Shown piece after piece: positions 28,817-39,552 of a stretch of 64,000 bases of DNA; within the stretch, counting starts at the first letter, position 1, and every line of letters begins with the position of its first letter. The stretch is from Stentor coeruleus. Its lineage: Eukaryota; Ciliophora; Heterotrichea; Heterotrichida; Stentoridae. The stretch covers positions 1 to 64,000 of the forward strand of contig MPUH01000189.1 of NCBI GenBank assembly GCA_001970955.1, in the 5' to 3' direction. The notes below the pieces were generated by a model. It saw only the letters and a list, made by a program, of their open reading frames with translations, was not told the origin of the DNA and ran no database searches. A program made the position numbers and the translations under genes.

Positions 28817-31800
28817 ATGTCTGGTCTGTCTCAACCACTTGTAAGTGGACAAGCAGAATTCTCTAACTCATTCGCGCTTTCAACAGCTTCTAACCAAGCT
28901 CTAAAGTCCCTTGAAGCCATAGACAAATCTGGACTGAAAGGAAAGTTCAAAGAAATACAAGACGCTGTCAATTCTACCTACAAATACAATGCCATCGAAT
29001 TACCTTTCGAATGTAGGCTCATAAAGCTATCAGCCAAGCACAGTTGTGTTGTTGGGACTAGTTCAGAGCCAGGGCTTGTAGTAGTTAAGAACCTTGAAGA
29101 TGATTCTAAAACATTAATACTAAAAGCTACAGATGGAGTGGTAACTTGCCTACGATTTAACAAAGAAGAAAATCAACTTTTCTTAGGAGATGCTTATGGG
29201 AAGATTTTTATATATGAATTTCCTTTGATGAACCAAGTTAAAGTCATTGAAATAGGCCGTAGTAGAGTAGTATTCGATGTATATGAAGAATTAATTTACG
29301 CTTGCTCCTATTACAATTATTCATTGACTGTAGCTGATATTAATACAGGCAGCGTAAAGGTCATTGCTGATGCTAAATTCCCGAATTATATTAGAGTCAG
29401 TTGTGATGGAAAATTTGTAGCCATGTCTGAAAATGAGCAAATTGTAATATTTTCTCGTGATCTCATGTGGAAACAATTTGTTTATAAAATCAAAAGGCGG
29501 AATGAAGATGAAGATCAAGCAGCTGAGCTTAGAAAATATGAAATTGAGTTCTTTAATACATTAAAGAAAATCGGTATTAGTTATGAAAATGTTATTGAAA
29601 TCTGGGATATAGACACTGGAAAACTTGAAGATACTAAAAAGCTTCATAATCAAAGTGATATCACATCTATAAAGTTCTCTAGTGATGATTCTTTTCTTCT
29701 TGCTGTAGGTTATGATCATTCTATCAACATTTGGGATTTAAGCTTAGTAGCCTCTCTTCCAAAATTCGTCAATCATCCAGTTAGAGAGTTCGATAAAGAT
29801 CCAAGGTTTAACTTTAACAAACTTTACTATGATTTAGAAATTGATGAAGATAGGAATTTGATATACTCTCACGCTTTGAACTCAAAGTACTCATTCCAAT
29901 GGAGAGGGATTTTTGTTGATAAAGCTTCATTTCCTGACTCAAAATTCCCCAAAGATGGTCAACGTTGTATTGTAAACAAAAGGAAAAATGAAGTTATTGT
30001 GACAAAGTTTAGCGAAGGAAAACTCTTAGTGTGGGATATTGAAAGCTTAAGTTTTGTCACAGAAGTTAAGATTCCAACAGGCTGTTCTTGGGAAGTAACT
30101 TTTGCTGACTTAAATGAAACTAGATTACTTGTAGGTTCAGATAATATCATTTATGAATACAATGCTAATGACTATACATTAATTAGAGATATTAAGGATG
30201 ATTGGGCAGGATCGATTTACTGTTTGAGGACCAACATAAACTTTATTATTTCAGGTGGAAGTAATAATACTATTGTAATCCAAGACCACCAAGGTTTCTT
30301 CAAAGAAGGAATTAAATGCTATAATTCTATGATTACAGGGATGAAAATTTCTAGCAAATACTTGATAACTGGAGATGCAAATGGATTTGTAGGTATTCAC
30401 ATACTTGGAACTTGGGAGCAATATGCAATGCTCAAAGAACATGATGGGTGGATCAGAACAATAGAAACTTTCAGCAATGAAGACACTTTGATAACAGTAG
30501 CTCGTGATGGTAAATGCATTTTTTGGAGTATTTACGATAAAATTGCTATAAAAGTCACTGAATTAAATGACGATTCTGGAGTTGACAGCTGTTATTTATC
30601 AAATGATGAAAGGAGATTTTTCCTATCAGGCAACAGCGGATTATTAAGCATATATAATCTCCCTAGTTTCAGATGTATGACAAAACTTAATTACAAAAGT
30701 CACAGTCAAAGGTTTGCTGTGGATGGAGATGAAAAATATTTTATTGTGAGCAATGACCATGGGGTTTATAGAACCAAAGGAGGAATAGCTTCAGATAGCC
30801 CAATGATTATTGATGATCATATCGACATACCACAAATCAGAAGGTTTTTACATGGTGAAAGAAAGCGCTTAGTTGATAATAAAGACTCTTGGGTTATTGC
30901 CCCATATATGGTTAATTCATTACATTATTATGCTGATGAAAATAATAAAAAAGACCTTAAAAATGCGATGAACAATAACTCACCATATATAAAGTCTTCA
31001 TTAGGCACACCTTTAGATATTGCTTTACTTAAAGGTAACACAGAAGCTGCAGGAACTATTATAGCTAAACTTAAAGCTAGAGTAATAGACAACAATTATG
31101 CTCTTGAAACTTTGAGTGATTGTCTTTGTGAGTTAAATAAAAAAGGGTTTAAAGGACTGGATGAACTTTATAACGAATGTTTGATTAAAAGCCCAGAAAA
31201 ACTTCCTGTAGCTTGTGCTGATGATGTTAGTTTACCTATTGTCTCTTATTCGCTTACAATGAAAGTTAACCCAGAAAACTTTATCGGTCAAGGAATTAGT
31301 GAAGGGGGTAAAAGAGTAACATTTCTTATAAGCACAATTCGTATGAACCTTGAAGTTGGGTCAAAAGAAAGCATAGACTTTTTAGAAAGTCTGCTTGAGT
31401 GCAGCAATACTGAAGTTTTTAAGACCAAGTTCATTAAAACTATACTTTATGACAAATGGGATAAAATTAAGTGGATCATGTACCTCACTGGGATAATTTT
31501 TGTCTTATACCTTATATCATTATCCATTTACATAGTCTATAGAGATCCTCTTTATCTTTACATTGCCCTTGTATTGAACGTTTTATCTTTCTTATACGAG
31601 GTTCTACAAATGTATGTAGATTTTATTGACTACTGGAAAGATTTTTGGAATTACATCGATCTCAGCCGTGCAGCCTTTTTCTATGTGTACTTTTACTTCA
31701 TATTTTATGATTCTACTATGATATACATTCCTCAGCTCCTTCTCATAGTTACTATTCTATCATGGGTTAGAGGTATCACTTTATTCTCATTATCCACTAG

Positions 31801-33193
31801 TACTCGTTACATGGTAAGTCTTTTAGGTGAAGTTATAAAAGATATCATCGCTTTTGCAATTGTAGTCTTTTACTCAATTCTTTCATTTGCATTTATTAAA
31901 CTAGCCTTCCTTGACTCACAAAATTTCGGAAGTGAAACTGGAGCTTTAATAAATTCTAACATAATTGAATCATACTTTGAAGCAATCAGTGGTGGAGACT
32001 CAAGCAACCAAGATAAATTCATTCTATTCCTTGTTATTGTCAATTCTATTTTCAATGTAATTATTATGATGAACCTATTGATTTCCATCTTAGGTACAAC
32101 TTATGGCCGTGTTAATGACAATGCTGAAGTTGCCGATTCAATTGAACTAACTGAAATGATCATTGAAGCTGAAAGTCTTTATTTCCACAAAAGAAATGAA
32201 AAAAAAAGGACAATTCTCCAAATCTGTGAAGAATACACTCCTCCAGAAATAGTCGGTCAAGACGATATAAAACTGAAACTAAAAACTGTCAGAAATGAAA
32301 TGGAAACAATTAAAGGCAACCATGAGAAATTTTATGAAATGTGCATTTCCAAGTTTGAAGGCTTAGCTGTTAAACATGGTGAAACACAAACTAAAATGGA
32401 GAATAATAAAAAAGAAATAGTCCATGAAATCAAAAAATATAATGATGATTTAAGAAAAGAACTTATTACAAGTTTAGAAGAACAAGCTGAGGATAATGAC
32501 GAAAATAATATTAGGAAATTATTTGTGTGTTTAAATGAGCATGCATTAAAACCAAGATTTGTTAGTGGGATTATCTGCAATGTCTGCAAAGGGCTTTTTA
32601 GGGAAGAAGAAGTATATTCTTGCGCTATGTGCGACTTTGATATGTGCCAAGGATGTGCAAATTTGTATTACTCGCATAGTACAAAAAAAACACCGTTGAA
32701 ATGCCGCCTTGGGCATATAGTCTTACATTTTGATAATATCAATGAGTATCTTGAATCTACTTCTAGAGAATTAGGCCAATGCTGCCGTTTTTGTAATACT
32801 GAAGTTAATGAAGTAGCCTTTTGTTGTATTCCTTGTATGTTTTTCGCATGTTCAACATGTGTAGAAACTTTTGAAAAAGCTAACTTAAATAAAGACGGGA
32901 GTTTGAAATGCAAAAAATCTCATACGCTTGCTTGGAAACATAAAGATCTTTATAAAGAAAATTTGAGACTTAAATGCACAGTTTGTAAGGAATCGATGAT
33001 CGGTGCTGGGTTTTTCACCTGTACTGAATGTCCTTCTAACTGGTGTTTATCTTGCATTAAAAAAGAATTATTAGATGAATCTGTTCACAATGAAGGCGAT
33101 TTAGCAAAAAATGATGACGAAGTTAAAGTTGAAAAAAATGAAGATGAAGCTCCAAAGGAAGATAAAGCTGAGGACCATCCAGAAGAAGATTAA
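28817..33193 (+). CDS. WD40 - TRP-like channel - zinc-finger protein, copy 1
   Basis: A 1458-residue single frame. Residues about 60-700 form WD40-type blades (SIKFSSDDSFLLAVG..HSINIWDL near 285-306; ITVARDGKCIFWSIYDK near 558-574), probably two propellers. An ankyrin-like linker (SLGTPLDIALLKGNTEAAG, 728-746) leads to six membrane helices (about 885-1095). The pore loop is ISGGDSSNQDKFILF, and the last helix ends NLLISILGTTYGRVND, as in TRPV-like channels (NMLIALMGETV). After a coiled coil (about 1150-1230) come three Cys/His modules (1238-1430; CNVC..CAMC..C..C, CRFC..C..C..C..C, CTVC..C..C..C) resembling ZZ/DC1 zinc fingers, then an acidic tail. Inference: a cation channel of the plasma or organelle membrane gated through its propeller or zinc region. 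A near-full-length paralogue follows 140 bp downstream. Confidence 0.85.
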   Translation: MSGLSQPLVSGQAEFSNSFALSTASNQALKSLEAIDKSGLKGKFKEIQDAVNSTYKYNAIELPFECRLIKLSAKHSCVVGTSSEPGLVVVKNLEDDSKTLILKATDGVVTCLRFNKEENQLFLGDAYGKIFIYEFPLMNQVKVIEIGRSRVVFDVYEELIYACSYYNYSLTVADINTGSVKVIADAKFPNYIRVSCDGKFVAMSENEQIVIFSRDLMWKQFVYKIKRRNEDEDQAAELRKYEIEFFNTLKKIGISYENVIEIWDIDTGKLEDTKKLHNQSDITSIKFSSDDSFLLAVGYDHSINIWDLSLVASLPKFVNHPVREFDKDPRFNFNKLYYDLEIDEDRNLIYSHALNSKYSFQWRGIFVDKASFPDSKFPKDGQRCIVNKRKNEVIVTKFSEGKLLVWDIESLSFVTEVKIPTGCSWEVTFADLNETRLLVGSDNIIYEYNANDYTLIRDIKDDWAGSIYCLRTNINFIISGGSNNTIVIQDHQGFFKEGIKCYNSMITGMKISSKYLITGDANGFVGIHILGTWEQYAMLKEHDGWIRTIETFSNEDTLITVARDGKCIFWSIYDKIAIKVTELNDDSGVDSCYLSNDERRFFLSGNSGLLSIYNLPSFRCMTKLNYKSHSQRFAVDGDEKYFIVSNDHGVYRTKGGIASDSPMIIDDHIDIPQIRRFLHGERKRLVDNKDSWVIAPYMVNSLHYYADENNKKDLKNAMNNNSPYIKSSLGTPLDIALLKGNTEAAGTIIAKLKARVIDNNYALETLSDCLCELNKKGFKGLDELYNECLIKSPEKLPVACADDVSLPIVSYSLTMKVNPENFIGQGISEGGKRVTFLISTIRMNLEVGSKESIDFLESLLECSNTEVFKTKFIKTILYDKWDKIKWIMYLTGIIFVLYLISLSIYIVYRDPLYLYIALVLNVLSFLYEVLQMYVDFIDYWKDFWNYIDLSRAAFFYVYFYFIFYDSTMIYIPQLLLIVTILSWVRGITLFSLSTSTRYMVSLLGEVIKDIIAFAIVVFYSILSFAFIKLAFLDSQNFGSETGALINSNIIESYFEAISGGDSSNQDKFILFLVIVNSIFNVIIMMNLLISILGTTYGRVNDNAEVADSIELTEMIIEAESLYFHKRNEKKRTILQICEEYTPPEIVGQDDIKLKLKTVRNEMETIKGNHEKFYEMCISKFEGLAVKHGETQTKMENNKKEIVHEIKKYNDDLRKELITSLEEQAEDNDENNIRKLFVCLNEHALKPRFVSGIICNVCKGLFREEEVYSCAMCDFDMCQGCANLYYSHSTKKTPLKCRLGHIVLHFDNINEYLESTSRELGQCCRFCNTEVNEVAFCCIPCMFFACSTCVETFEKANLNKDGSLKCKKSHTLAWKHKDLYKENLRLKCTVCKESMIGAGFFTCTECPSNWCLSCIKKELLDESVHNEGDLAKNDDEVKVEKNEDEAPKEDKAEDHPEED

Positions 33194-33333
33194 AAATCTT
33201 AATATTTTAGGTAATTAGGAAATCTTAAGATACAATATTCTAGGATAAATGGACATTTTTAAAACTTATAATAAAAATATAAGTTTTCTTATAAACAGAT
33301 ATAAAAGCCCATAGATTTTTTGAGGCTATAAAT

Positions 33334-36300
33334 ATGTCTGGACTAAACCAACCACTTCTGGAAGGGAACAAGGATGAGTCGAAGCCATTGTCTCTTTCAG
33401 CTCCAACCAACGAAGCAATAAAGCCTGTAGAAACTCTAAACAAGTCTGGACTCCAGGACAGTTTTAAAGAAATCAAGGACTCTGTGGATAATACTTTCAA
33501 GTACAAAATTCAAGAGCTACCTTTTCACTGCGAACATATCAAAATCTCATCAAAGCATCATCTTCTTATAGGCTCCAGCACCCAAGAAAGCTCTATAGCC
33601 ATAAAAGATTTGCATGGGAAATCTGAAATCCGCATAGTTAAAACCACCCTTGGATCAATATCTTGCATAAGATTAAACAAAGATGAGACCACAATTTACT
33701 TCGGCACAGATGATGGGAAAATCGCTATTTATGAATTTCCATCTTTAAACCCAGAAACCATTATTATTATAGATGTCGGCCGTGGAAATGTGTTTTTTGA
33801 TGTCTTGACTAATGATATTTATGCATATGATACTTATAATGAAACTTTTAATGTTATTGATGTTGAGAGTAAAAAAATTAGTATAATTTCTGATGTTGAG
33901 GGTGCACATTATGTGAGAATCAGTCCAGATGAGAAACTTGTGGCAATTTCTTCGAGTGAATATGTTACGGTTTATAATAAAGAATTGAAATGGAAGGAAT
34001 TTGTGTATAAGATCAAGGTTAAGGAAGATGAAAATGAAGATGATGAATACTATGATTATGAGGAATGCTATTTTCAATCAAAATGTGAAGTGGAATTCTG
34101 TAACAAATCAAATGTTATTGCAATTAGCTATGAAAACTATATTGAACTGTGGGATTTGAATACTGGACTTTGCTTGAAAACACTTAAGCTTCATACAGAG
34201 AGCGATATTACTTCTTTTAAGTTTAGTGAAGATGATAGTTTGCTTGCGGCTGTAGGAATTGACCATTCAATTAACATTTGGGATTTAACTTTAAATTCAA
34301 GTTTACCAAAGTTTCTTAACCACCCTATTGAAGAACTTAATGAAAATGAGGCTTTGTCAAATGCGCCAGTATTTTATGACCTTGAAATCGATGAAAGCCG
34401 CAACTTAATCTACACCCACGCCCTGGACTCAAACCGTTCATTCCAATGGAAAGGTATTTTCATCGACAAAGCCAAATTCCCCAAATCTAAATTCCAAAAA
34501 CACGCTCAAAGATGCATAGTCTCCAAAAGCCAAAATCATGTCCTTGTCACAGATGCTAACAATCACAAGCTTTTCATTTGGGACATAGAAACCAAAGCTA
34601 TAATCACCACAATCGAGTTAACTCAAACACCATGGGAAGTTTCATTCGGTGAAGAAAACGAAAATTTCCTTTACATCTGTCACGATTCTGTTGTTCGAGA
34701 ATACAATGGCCAAACATATTCATTTATCAGAGAAATTCCTTGTGAACAAGCTGGGAGTATCTACGTTATCAGAACTTGTGGAGAATTTATTTTTGTAGGA
34801 GGAAAAGCTGGTATAGTTTTTATATTAAACCGACAAGGTGCTGTTGTTGATAAAATCGTTGGGTACAATGAATCAGTTTCAGGTATGAAAGTATGCAAAA
34901 GTAAAAACTTACTTATAACTGGAGACTTTAAAGGACATATTTTCGTCCATGAAATTGGGACCTGGGTTGAACGTGCTCATTTGATCCAACATCATCGCAT
35001 GATCAGGACTATTGAAATTTTTGCAAATCAAGACACTATGATCACTGTTGCCCACGACAATAAGTGCATATTTTGGAGTATTTATGATAAGACTCATATA
35101 AAAATTATCCATTTGCATAGCCAAATCGATTCTTGTTACTTATCGAAAGATGAGAGATCTTTTATACTTAGTACAGTTGAAGGTGATGTTAATATTTATA
35201 ACTTACCGAGTTTTAACCTTATGATGACAATGAGGTATAAAAGTAGTTTACAAAGATTTGCTGTAGATATAGATGAGAAATACTTACTTGTGAGTAACAA
35301 CCTTGGAGTTTTTAGAACTTTGAGTCCTGTAGCACTTAATAACCCTTTGATTATAGATACAAACATCCATATTCCAAATTTGAGACTATTTCTTAATGGG
35401 AAAAAAAAAAAAAATACTAGCAATGATACTAGCAATAATACTAGTAATGTTACTAGCAATAATACTAGCAATGATATTAGTAATGATACTTGGATTATAG
35501 CTCCATATATGGTGAATTCATTGCATTATTATGCTAATGACAATATAAAAAAATCACTGAAAAAAGCGATGATCGGTGGTTCGTTTTATCTAAAATCTTC
35601 ATTAGGTACACCATTAGATATTGCTTTATTAAGAGATAGTACTGAAGCTGCTGGAGCAATATTGGGTCAGTTGAAAATACGTGTGGCTAGTAACAATTAT
35701 GCTCTTGAAACTTTAAGTGATGTTCTTTGTAAGCTTAATCGTGAAGGGTTTAAAGGTTTGGATGAACTTTACAATGAGTGTTTGATTGAAAGTCCAGAAA
35801 AACTACAAGATTCTTGTGTTGATGAAATTTCATTGCCAATTGTAACTTATGCTCTTACTATGAAAGTTAATCAAGAACAGTTTTTAGGCCCACAACCTGC
35901 TGAAGGACCTAAAAGAATATCGTTTTTAGTAAGTACTATTCGTATGAATCTTGAAACTGGATCTCAAGAAAGTTTGGATTTCTTAAATAGTCTTCTTGAA
36001 TCAAGCAATACTGAGATATTTAAAACAAAATTCATTCAAACTATTCTTTTCGATAAATGGAAAAAAATCAAATGGATTCCCCACCTTAATGGTTTGCTTT
36101 TTGTCTTTTATCTTGTATCCTTATCAGTTTATATTGTAACAAGAGACCCACTTTATCTTCTTATAGCTCTTGTTTGGAATATTCTCACTTTCTTATATGA
36201 AGTTATGCAGATGTTTATTGACTTTGTAGGGTATTGGAAGGATCCTTGGAATTATATTGATATTAGCAGAGCCGGCTTTTTCTATGCATATTTCTATTTT

Positions 36301-37752
36301 GGTTACATTGCATTAGAAATTGTTACAGAAACATATCCAAATGGAGAAACTCTAGATAAGAATAGCTCAGATGATTATACTTGGATTCTAGTTTTAGTAA
36401 CAATTTTATCTTGGATAAGAGGAATAACTTTATTCGCATTGTTCTCAAGCACCAGATATATGGTAAGTCTCCTAGGTGAAGTCATCAAGGACATTATTGC
36501 ATTTGCTGTAGTAGTCTTTTATTCTATTTTATCATTTGCTTTTATCAAAATGTCTTATCCTGGAACCTCAGATTCTAATGATACTTCAAAAGGTCTTGGA
36601 ATTTTGATTATTGATTCTTATTTTGAAGCTATTGGTGGAGGAGAATCAACCTCAGAAGGTTTTACACTAGTCCTAGTAATTGTCAACTCAATCTTCAATG
36701 TTATTATCATGATGAATCTATTAATTTCTATCTTAGGCACAACCTATGGTCGTGTAAACGACGAAGCAGAAGTTGCTGATTTGGTTGAACTAACTGAAAT
36801 GATTATTGAAGCTGAAAGTCTTTATTATCACAGAAGAGGTGAAAAGAAAAAGAGTGTTCTTCAGATCTGCGAAGAATATACTCCTCCTGAAATAGTCCCA
36901 GCTGTTGATATTAAAATGAAATATAGAACTGTTAAAAACGAAATTGCTTCATTAAAAGAACGTAATTCTGAGTTTTTCAAAACCTGCAATCAAAAATTCG
37001 AAAATTTATACTCAAGACATTCAGATACTCAAATGAAAATGGAGAATAATAAAAAAGATATAATCTCTGAATTGAAAAATGGAGGAGATGAATTGAAAAA
37101 GCAAGTAAAAGCACAAGCAGATAAAAATAAAGCTCAAGAAGGTGAAGGAGAATCTGAAGAAGCAGCGATAAAAAAACTATTTGTGTGTTTAAATAAGCAT
37201 TCATTGAAACCTAAAATTGAAGATGGACACTTTTGCAATATTTGCAGAGATGATTTAGATGGGCAAGAAATGGGTTCTTGTAACCTTTGCAATTTTGATA
37301 TGTGCTTTAATTGTGCAAGATTTTATTATGATAGTCGTGATAAACAAGTTGAAGTCCAATGTTGTGAAGGACATACCCTTTTGCATATAGATGAACTTAA
37401 TGCTTATTTAGAGAGCCATAATACACAAAATAACCTAACTTGCCGTTTTTGCAATGAAATAGTTGTAACTGAAGCATTCTGCTGTATTCCTTGCCTTTTT
37501 GTCATGTGCACAAATTGTAGCGATTCATATACAAAAGCTCATAAAAACAAAAACATATCTTTGAAGTGCCTAAAATCTCATGATTTGAATTGGAAACATA
37601 AAGAACTTTATAAAGAAAACTTGAAAATGACTTGCACAAAATGCAAGCATTTAAGAATAGGTTCAGGGTTTTTCACATGTTCTGAATGCCCTTCAAATTG
37701 GTGCTTGAAATGTGTTAAAGAAGTGTTTTTAACTGAAGCTTCACAAGAGTAG
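33334..37752 (+). CDS. WD40 - TRP-like channel - zinc-finger protein, copy 2
   Basis: A 1472-residue paralogue of the preceding gene, colinear over its whole length. WD40 blades occupy the first 700 residues (SFKFSEDDSLLAAVGIDHSI; MITVAHDNKCIFWSIYDK). The ankyrin-like linker SLGTPLDIALLRDSTEAAG is followed by six membrane helices (about 915-1135). The pore loop is IGGGESTSEGFTLVL and the last helix again ends NLLISILGTTYGRVND. A coiled coil and three Cys/His modules at the C-terminus complete it. Differences: the pore acid is Glu (GGGE) instead of Asp (SGGD), an Asn/Thr/Ser insertion is encoded by a short tandem repeat (35413-35490), the S3-S4 area carries an extra loop, and the acidic tail is missing. 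The same AATATGTCTGG start context in both copies supports a tandem duplication including the leader. Confidence 0.85.
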   Translation: MSGLNQPLLEGNKDESKPLSLSAPTNEAIKPVETLNKSGLQDSFKEIKDSVDNTFKYKIQELPFHCEHIKISSKHHLLIGSSTQESSIAIKDLHGKSEIRIVKTTLGSISCIRLNKDETTIYFGTDDGKIAIYEFPSLNPETIIIIDVGRGNVFFDVLTNDIYAYDTYNETFNVIDVESKKISIISDVEGAHYVRISPDEKLVAISSSEYVTVYNKELKWKEFVYKIKVKEDENEDDEYYDYEECYFQSKCEVEFCNKSNVIAISYENYIELWDLNTGLCLKTLKLHTESDITSFKFSEDDSLLAAVGIDHSINIWDLTLNSSLPKFLNHPIEELNENEALSNAPVFYDLEIDESRNLIYTHALDSNRSFQWKGIFIDKAKFPKSKFQKHAQRCIVSKSQNHVLVTDANNHKLFIWDIETKAIITTIELTQTPWEVSFGEENENFLYICHDSVVREYNGQTYSFIREIPCEQAGSIYVIRTCGEFIFVGGKAGIVFILNRQGAVVDKIVGYNESVSGMKVCKSKNLLITGDFKGHIFVHEIGTWVERAHLIQHHRMIRTIEIFANQDTMITVAHDNKCIFWSIYDKTHIKIIHLHSQIDSCYLSKDERSFILSTVEGDVNIYNLPSFNLMMTMRYKSSLQRFAVDIDEKYLLVSNNLGVFRTLSPVALNNPLIIDTNIHIPNLRLFLNGKKKKNTSNDTSNNTSNVTSNNTSNDISNDTWIIAPYMVNSLHYYANDNIKKSLKKAMIGGSFYLKSSLGTPLDIALLRDSTEAAGAILGQLKIRVASNNYALETLSDVLCKLNREGFKGLDELYNECLIESPEKLQDSCVDEISLPIVTYALTMKVNQEQFLGPQPAEGPKRISFLVSTIRMNLETGSQESLDFLNSLLESSNTEIFKTKFIQTILFDKWKKIKWIPHLNGLLFVFYLVSLSVYIVTRDPLYLLIALVWNILTFLYEVMQMFIDFVGYWKDPWNYIDISRAGFFYAYFYFGYIALEIVTETYPNGETLDKNSSDDYTWILVLVTILSWIRGITLFALFSSTRYMVSLLGEVIKDIIAFAVVVFYSILSFAFIKMSYPGTSDSNDTSKGLGILIIDSYFEAIGGGESTSEGFTLVLVIVNSIFNVIIMMNLLISILGTTYGRVNDEAEVADLVELTEMIIEAESLYYHRRGEKKKSVLQICEEYTPPEIVPAVDIKMKYRTVKNEIASLKERNSEFFKTCNQKFENLYSRHSDTQMKMENNKKDIISELKNGGDELKKQVKAQADKNKAQEGEGESEEAAIKKLFVCLNKHSLKPKIEDGHFCNICRDDLDGQEMGSCNLCNFDMCFNCARFYYDSRDKQVEVQCCEGHTLLHIDELNAYLESHNTQNNLTCRFCNEIVVTEAFCCIPCLFVMCTNCSDSYTKAHKNKNISLKCLKSHDLNWKHKELYKENLKMTCTKCKHLRIGSGFFTCSECPSNWCLKCVKEVFLTEASQE
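35413..35490 (+). repeat. In-frame tandem repeat coding Asn-Thr-Ser units
   Basis: About six and a half imperfect 12-nt units of AATACTAGCAAT/GATACTAGC type encode 26 residues of N-T-S-N-D-T-S-N-N-T-S-N pattern. The first channel copy has only a few unrelated residues here (RLVDNKDS), so the repeat arose after duplication. Units are in multiples of 3, keeping the frame. The preceding A14 run encodes Lys. Confidence 0.9.
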
Positions 37753-39069
37753 ATAGATAATTAATTAGATTTAGAAGTTAGAATAAGTTTGTGAGTATGT
37801 TGGTTTTTATATATAAATTGTGTGTGGATTTTATAAATTATAACTCATTTTTTAGATTTATTAAACCAAATATTATGTTAAATAAATTCATGGTGAATCT
37901 ACTTGGAAATTGAGTATGCTTGTTATTAACTTATTAGGATAAATTTAATCCTTCTATTTAAAGAGAAATTAAGATTATTGTAGAGTTTTAGCTTTAATCA
38001 AATCTGAAATTGTTTTATCCTGATAATTTTTTTATTCAATAGGATTCTAAATAAACTGCCATAAATTCTTAGTTAGATAATGCTCTTCAACTTGTAACAT
38101 TATTCATAAAGATAATTGCAAAGAAAAGTCTAAAGATAAAGAAATCAAATGCACTATTAAGCTCCCTCTAATTTTTTTTGATTCAAAACGAAGAGAATTA
38201 TTACTTTTGATGAAGAAATAGAAAAATGGTAAGAAATAAAAAGAATACAAAGAGCTTGTTGATATTCATCAAGGTAATCAAAAGCTCCCTCGACTAAAGC
38301 ACTAGTTTAGTCATGGCATAAGATAAAAATGAAGAATCTAGTTTTAGCCATAAAATTGATTGAATTTTACTAAGTGTAGAATTTCTAAATGAAGAAAGAA
38401 TTTGCATATTTTAATTTATATAACTATTTTCAAGATATAATCATAGATAAGTATGGATTTTATTAGTTAAGTAGTTTTATATTTGAATATATTCATTTAA
38501 ATTTAAAAGCTACAATAAATAATAGTAAAAAAATAATGATTGCTACTGATATTAACTTAATGATTTAAAATTTAGATATTTTTGATATAGAATCTATTAA
38601 CTTGAATTTAATAGTTAAATATACTAATTATTAAAATTTACTTTTTTATATACTGCAACTTAGAGTTCGTATTATGTAAGCATACTTTAAAATATTTTAT
38701 AAAGATCTATCAAAGAAATATCCTACATAATCTTCTCTAAACTTCTTAGTTGATTTTATAAAATTCTACCTAGAAAATCACATTTTCCTATTTGAATAAT
38801 AAAACAAGATTTAATTTTATATTCACTTTCCCTTTGATATCTTTATATTTTTCATAAATTTCTTATCTCAATCTACATTTAAAAACATTCAAACTCAAAA
38901 CAAATTAGCATATTTTATACTTTCTCTACAATCTTACAATGCTTTAAAATAAACTTAATATTATAAAAAATCTATAATTATTTATATATTGAGCATTTAT
39001 CAGCATATGTCTTAAAATATAATAACATTTCACATGTTATTTTTTAGTATTTAATCTTTAATAGTATTA
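37753..39069. other. Gene-free region after the channel pair
   Basis: About 1.3 kb of AT-rich DNA. Around 38040-38330 the sequence is less AT-rich and reads partly like protein in pieces of different frames, all broken by stops. No family could be recognised. No RNA gene or repeat is seen. Confidence 0.4.
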
Positions 39070-39552
39070 ATGTTTAGAAGTATTACTCCATTGAACCTCT
39101 CAACACATAACCAAAAGAACAGATTATCTTACAATATTGATAATAGGAGACATACAAAAGAAGAACTTTGCTTATTAGACTTATCATGGAGAGAAAACCC
39201 CCCGGACTATACTCAAGAGTGTATGAACTGCTATCTTAAAGGTCAGCCGCTACCGAAAATTCCCCAAAATCATATGAAAAAATCATCGTCAAAAAACTAC
39301 TTCGAACTAAACAAAACTTATATCTCAAAAATCTCAGAAGAAAAACGTAAAAAAAAGCCTTTAAACCTAAACCTCAATAAAATCGTTATTGCAATAGCAA
39401 GTTCCACAAAAAAGAACTCAAAAACCTCATACAACTTCAAAACTCTCTCTCCGACTGATATTACACATTATCGCTTAGTAAAAAAACATACTAACAATCA
39501 GCTTGGAGTAAATAAAAGCTGTAATTTTCTCTTAACAGGCTCAAAATTTTAA
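39070..39552 (+). CDS. Basic unknown protein (160 aa)
   Basis: A 160-residue Lys/Asn/Ser-rich basic protein. A short ordered-looking segment (residues 31-62, ELCLLDLSWRENPPDYTQEC with CMNCY after it) is followed by a basic, low-complexity remainder. No known domain. Codon use with many C-ending codons fits genes here better than flanking DNA does, which supports it. It stands alone between two gene-poor regions. Confidence 0.5.
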   Translation: MFRSITPLNLSTHNQKNRLSYNIDNRRHTKEELCLLDLSWRENPPDYTQECMNCYLKGQPLPKIPQNHMKKSSSKNYFELNKTYISKISEEKRKKKPLNLNLNKIVIAIASSTKKNSKTSYNFKTLSPTDITHYRLVKKHTNNQLGVNKSCNFLLTGSKF

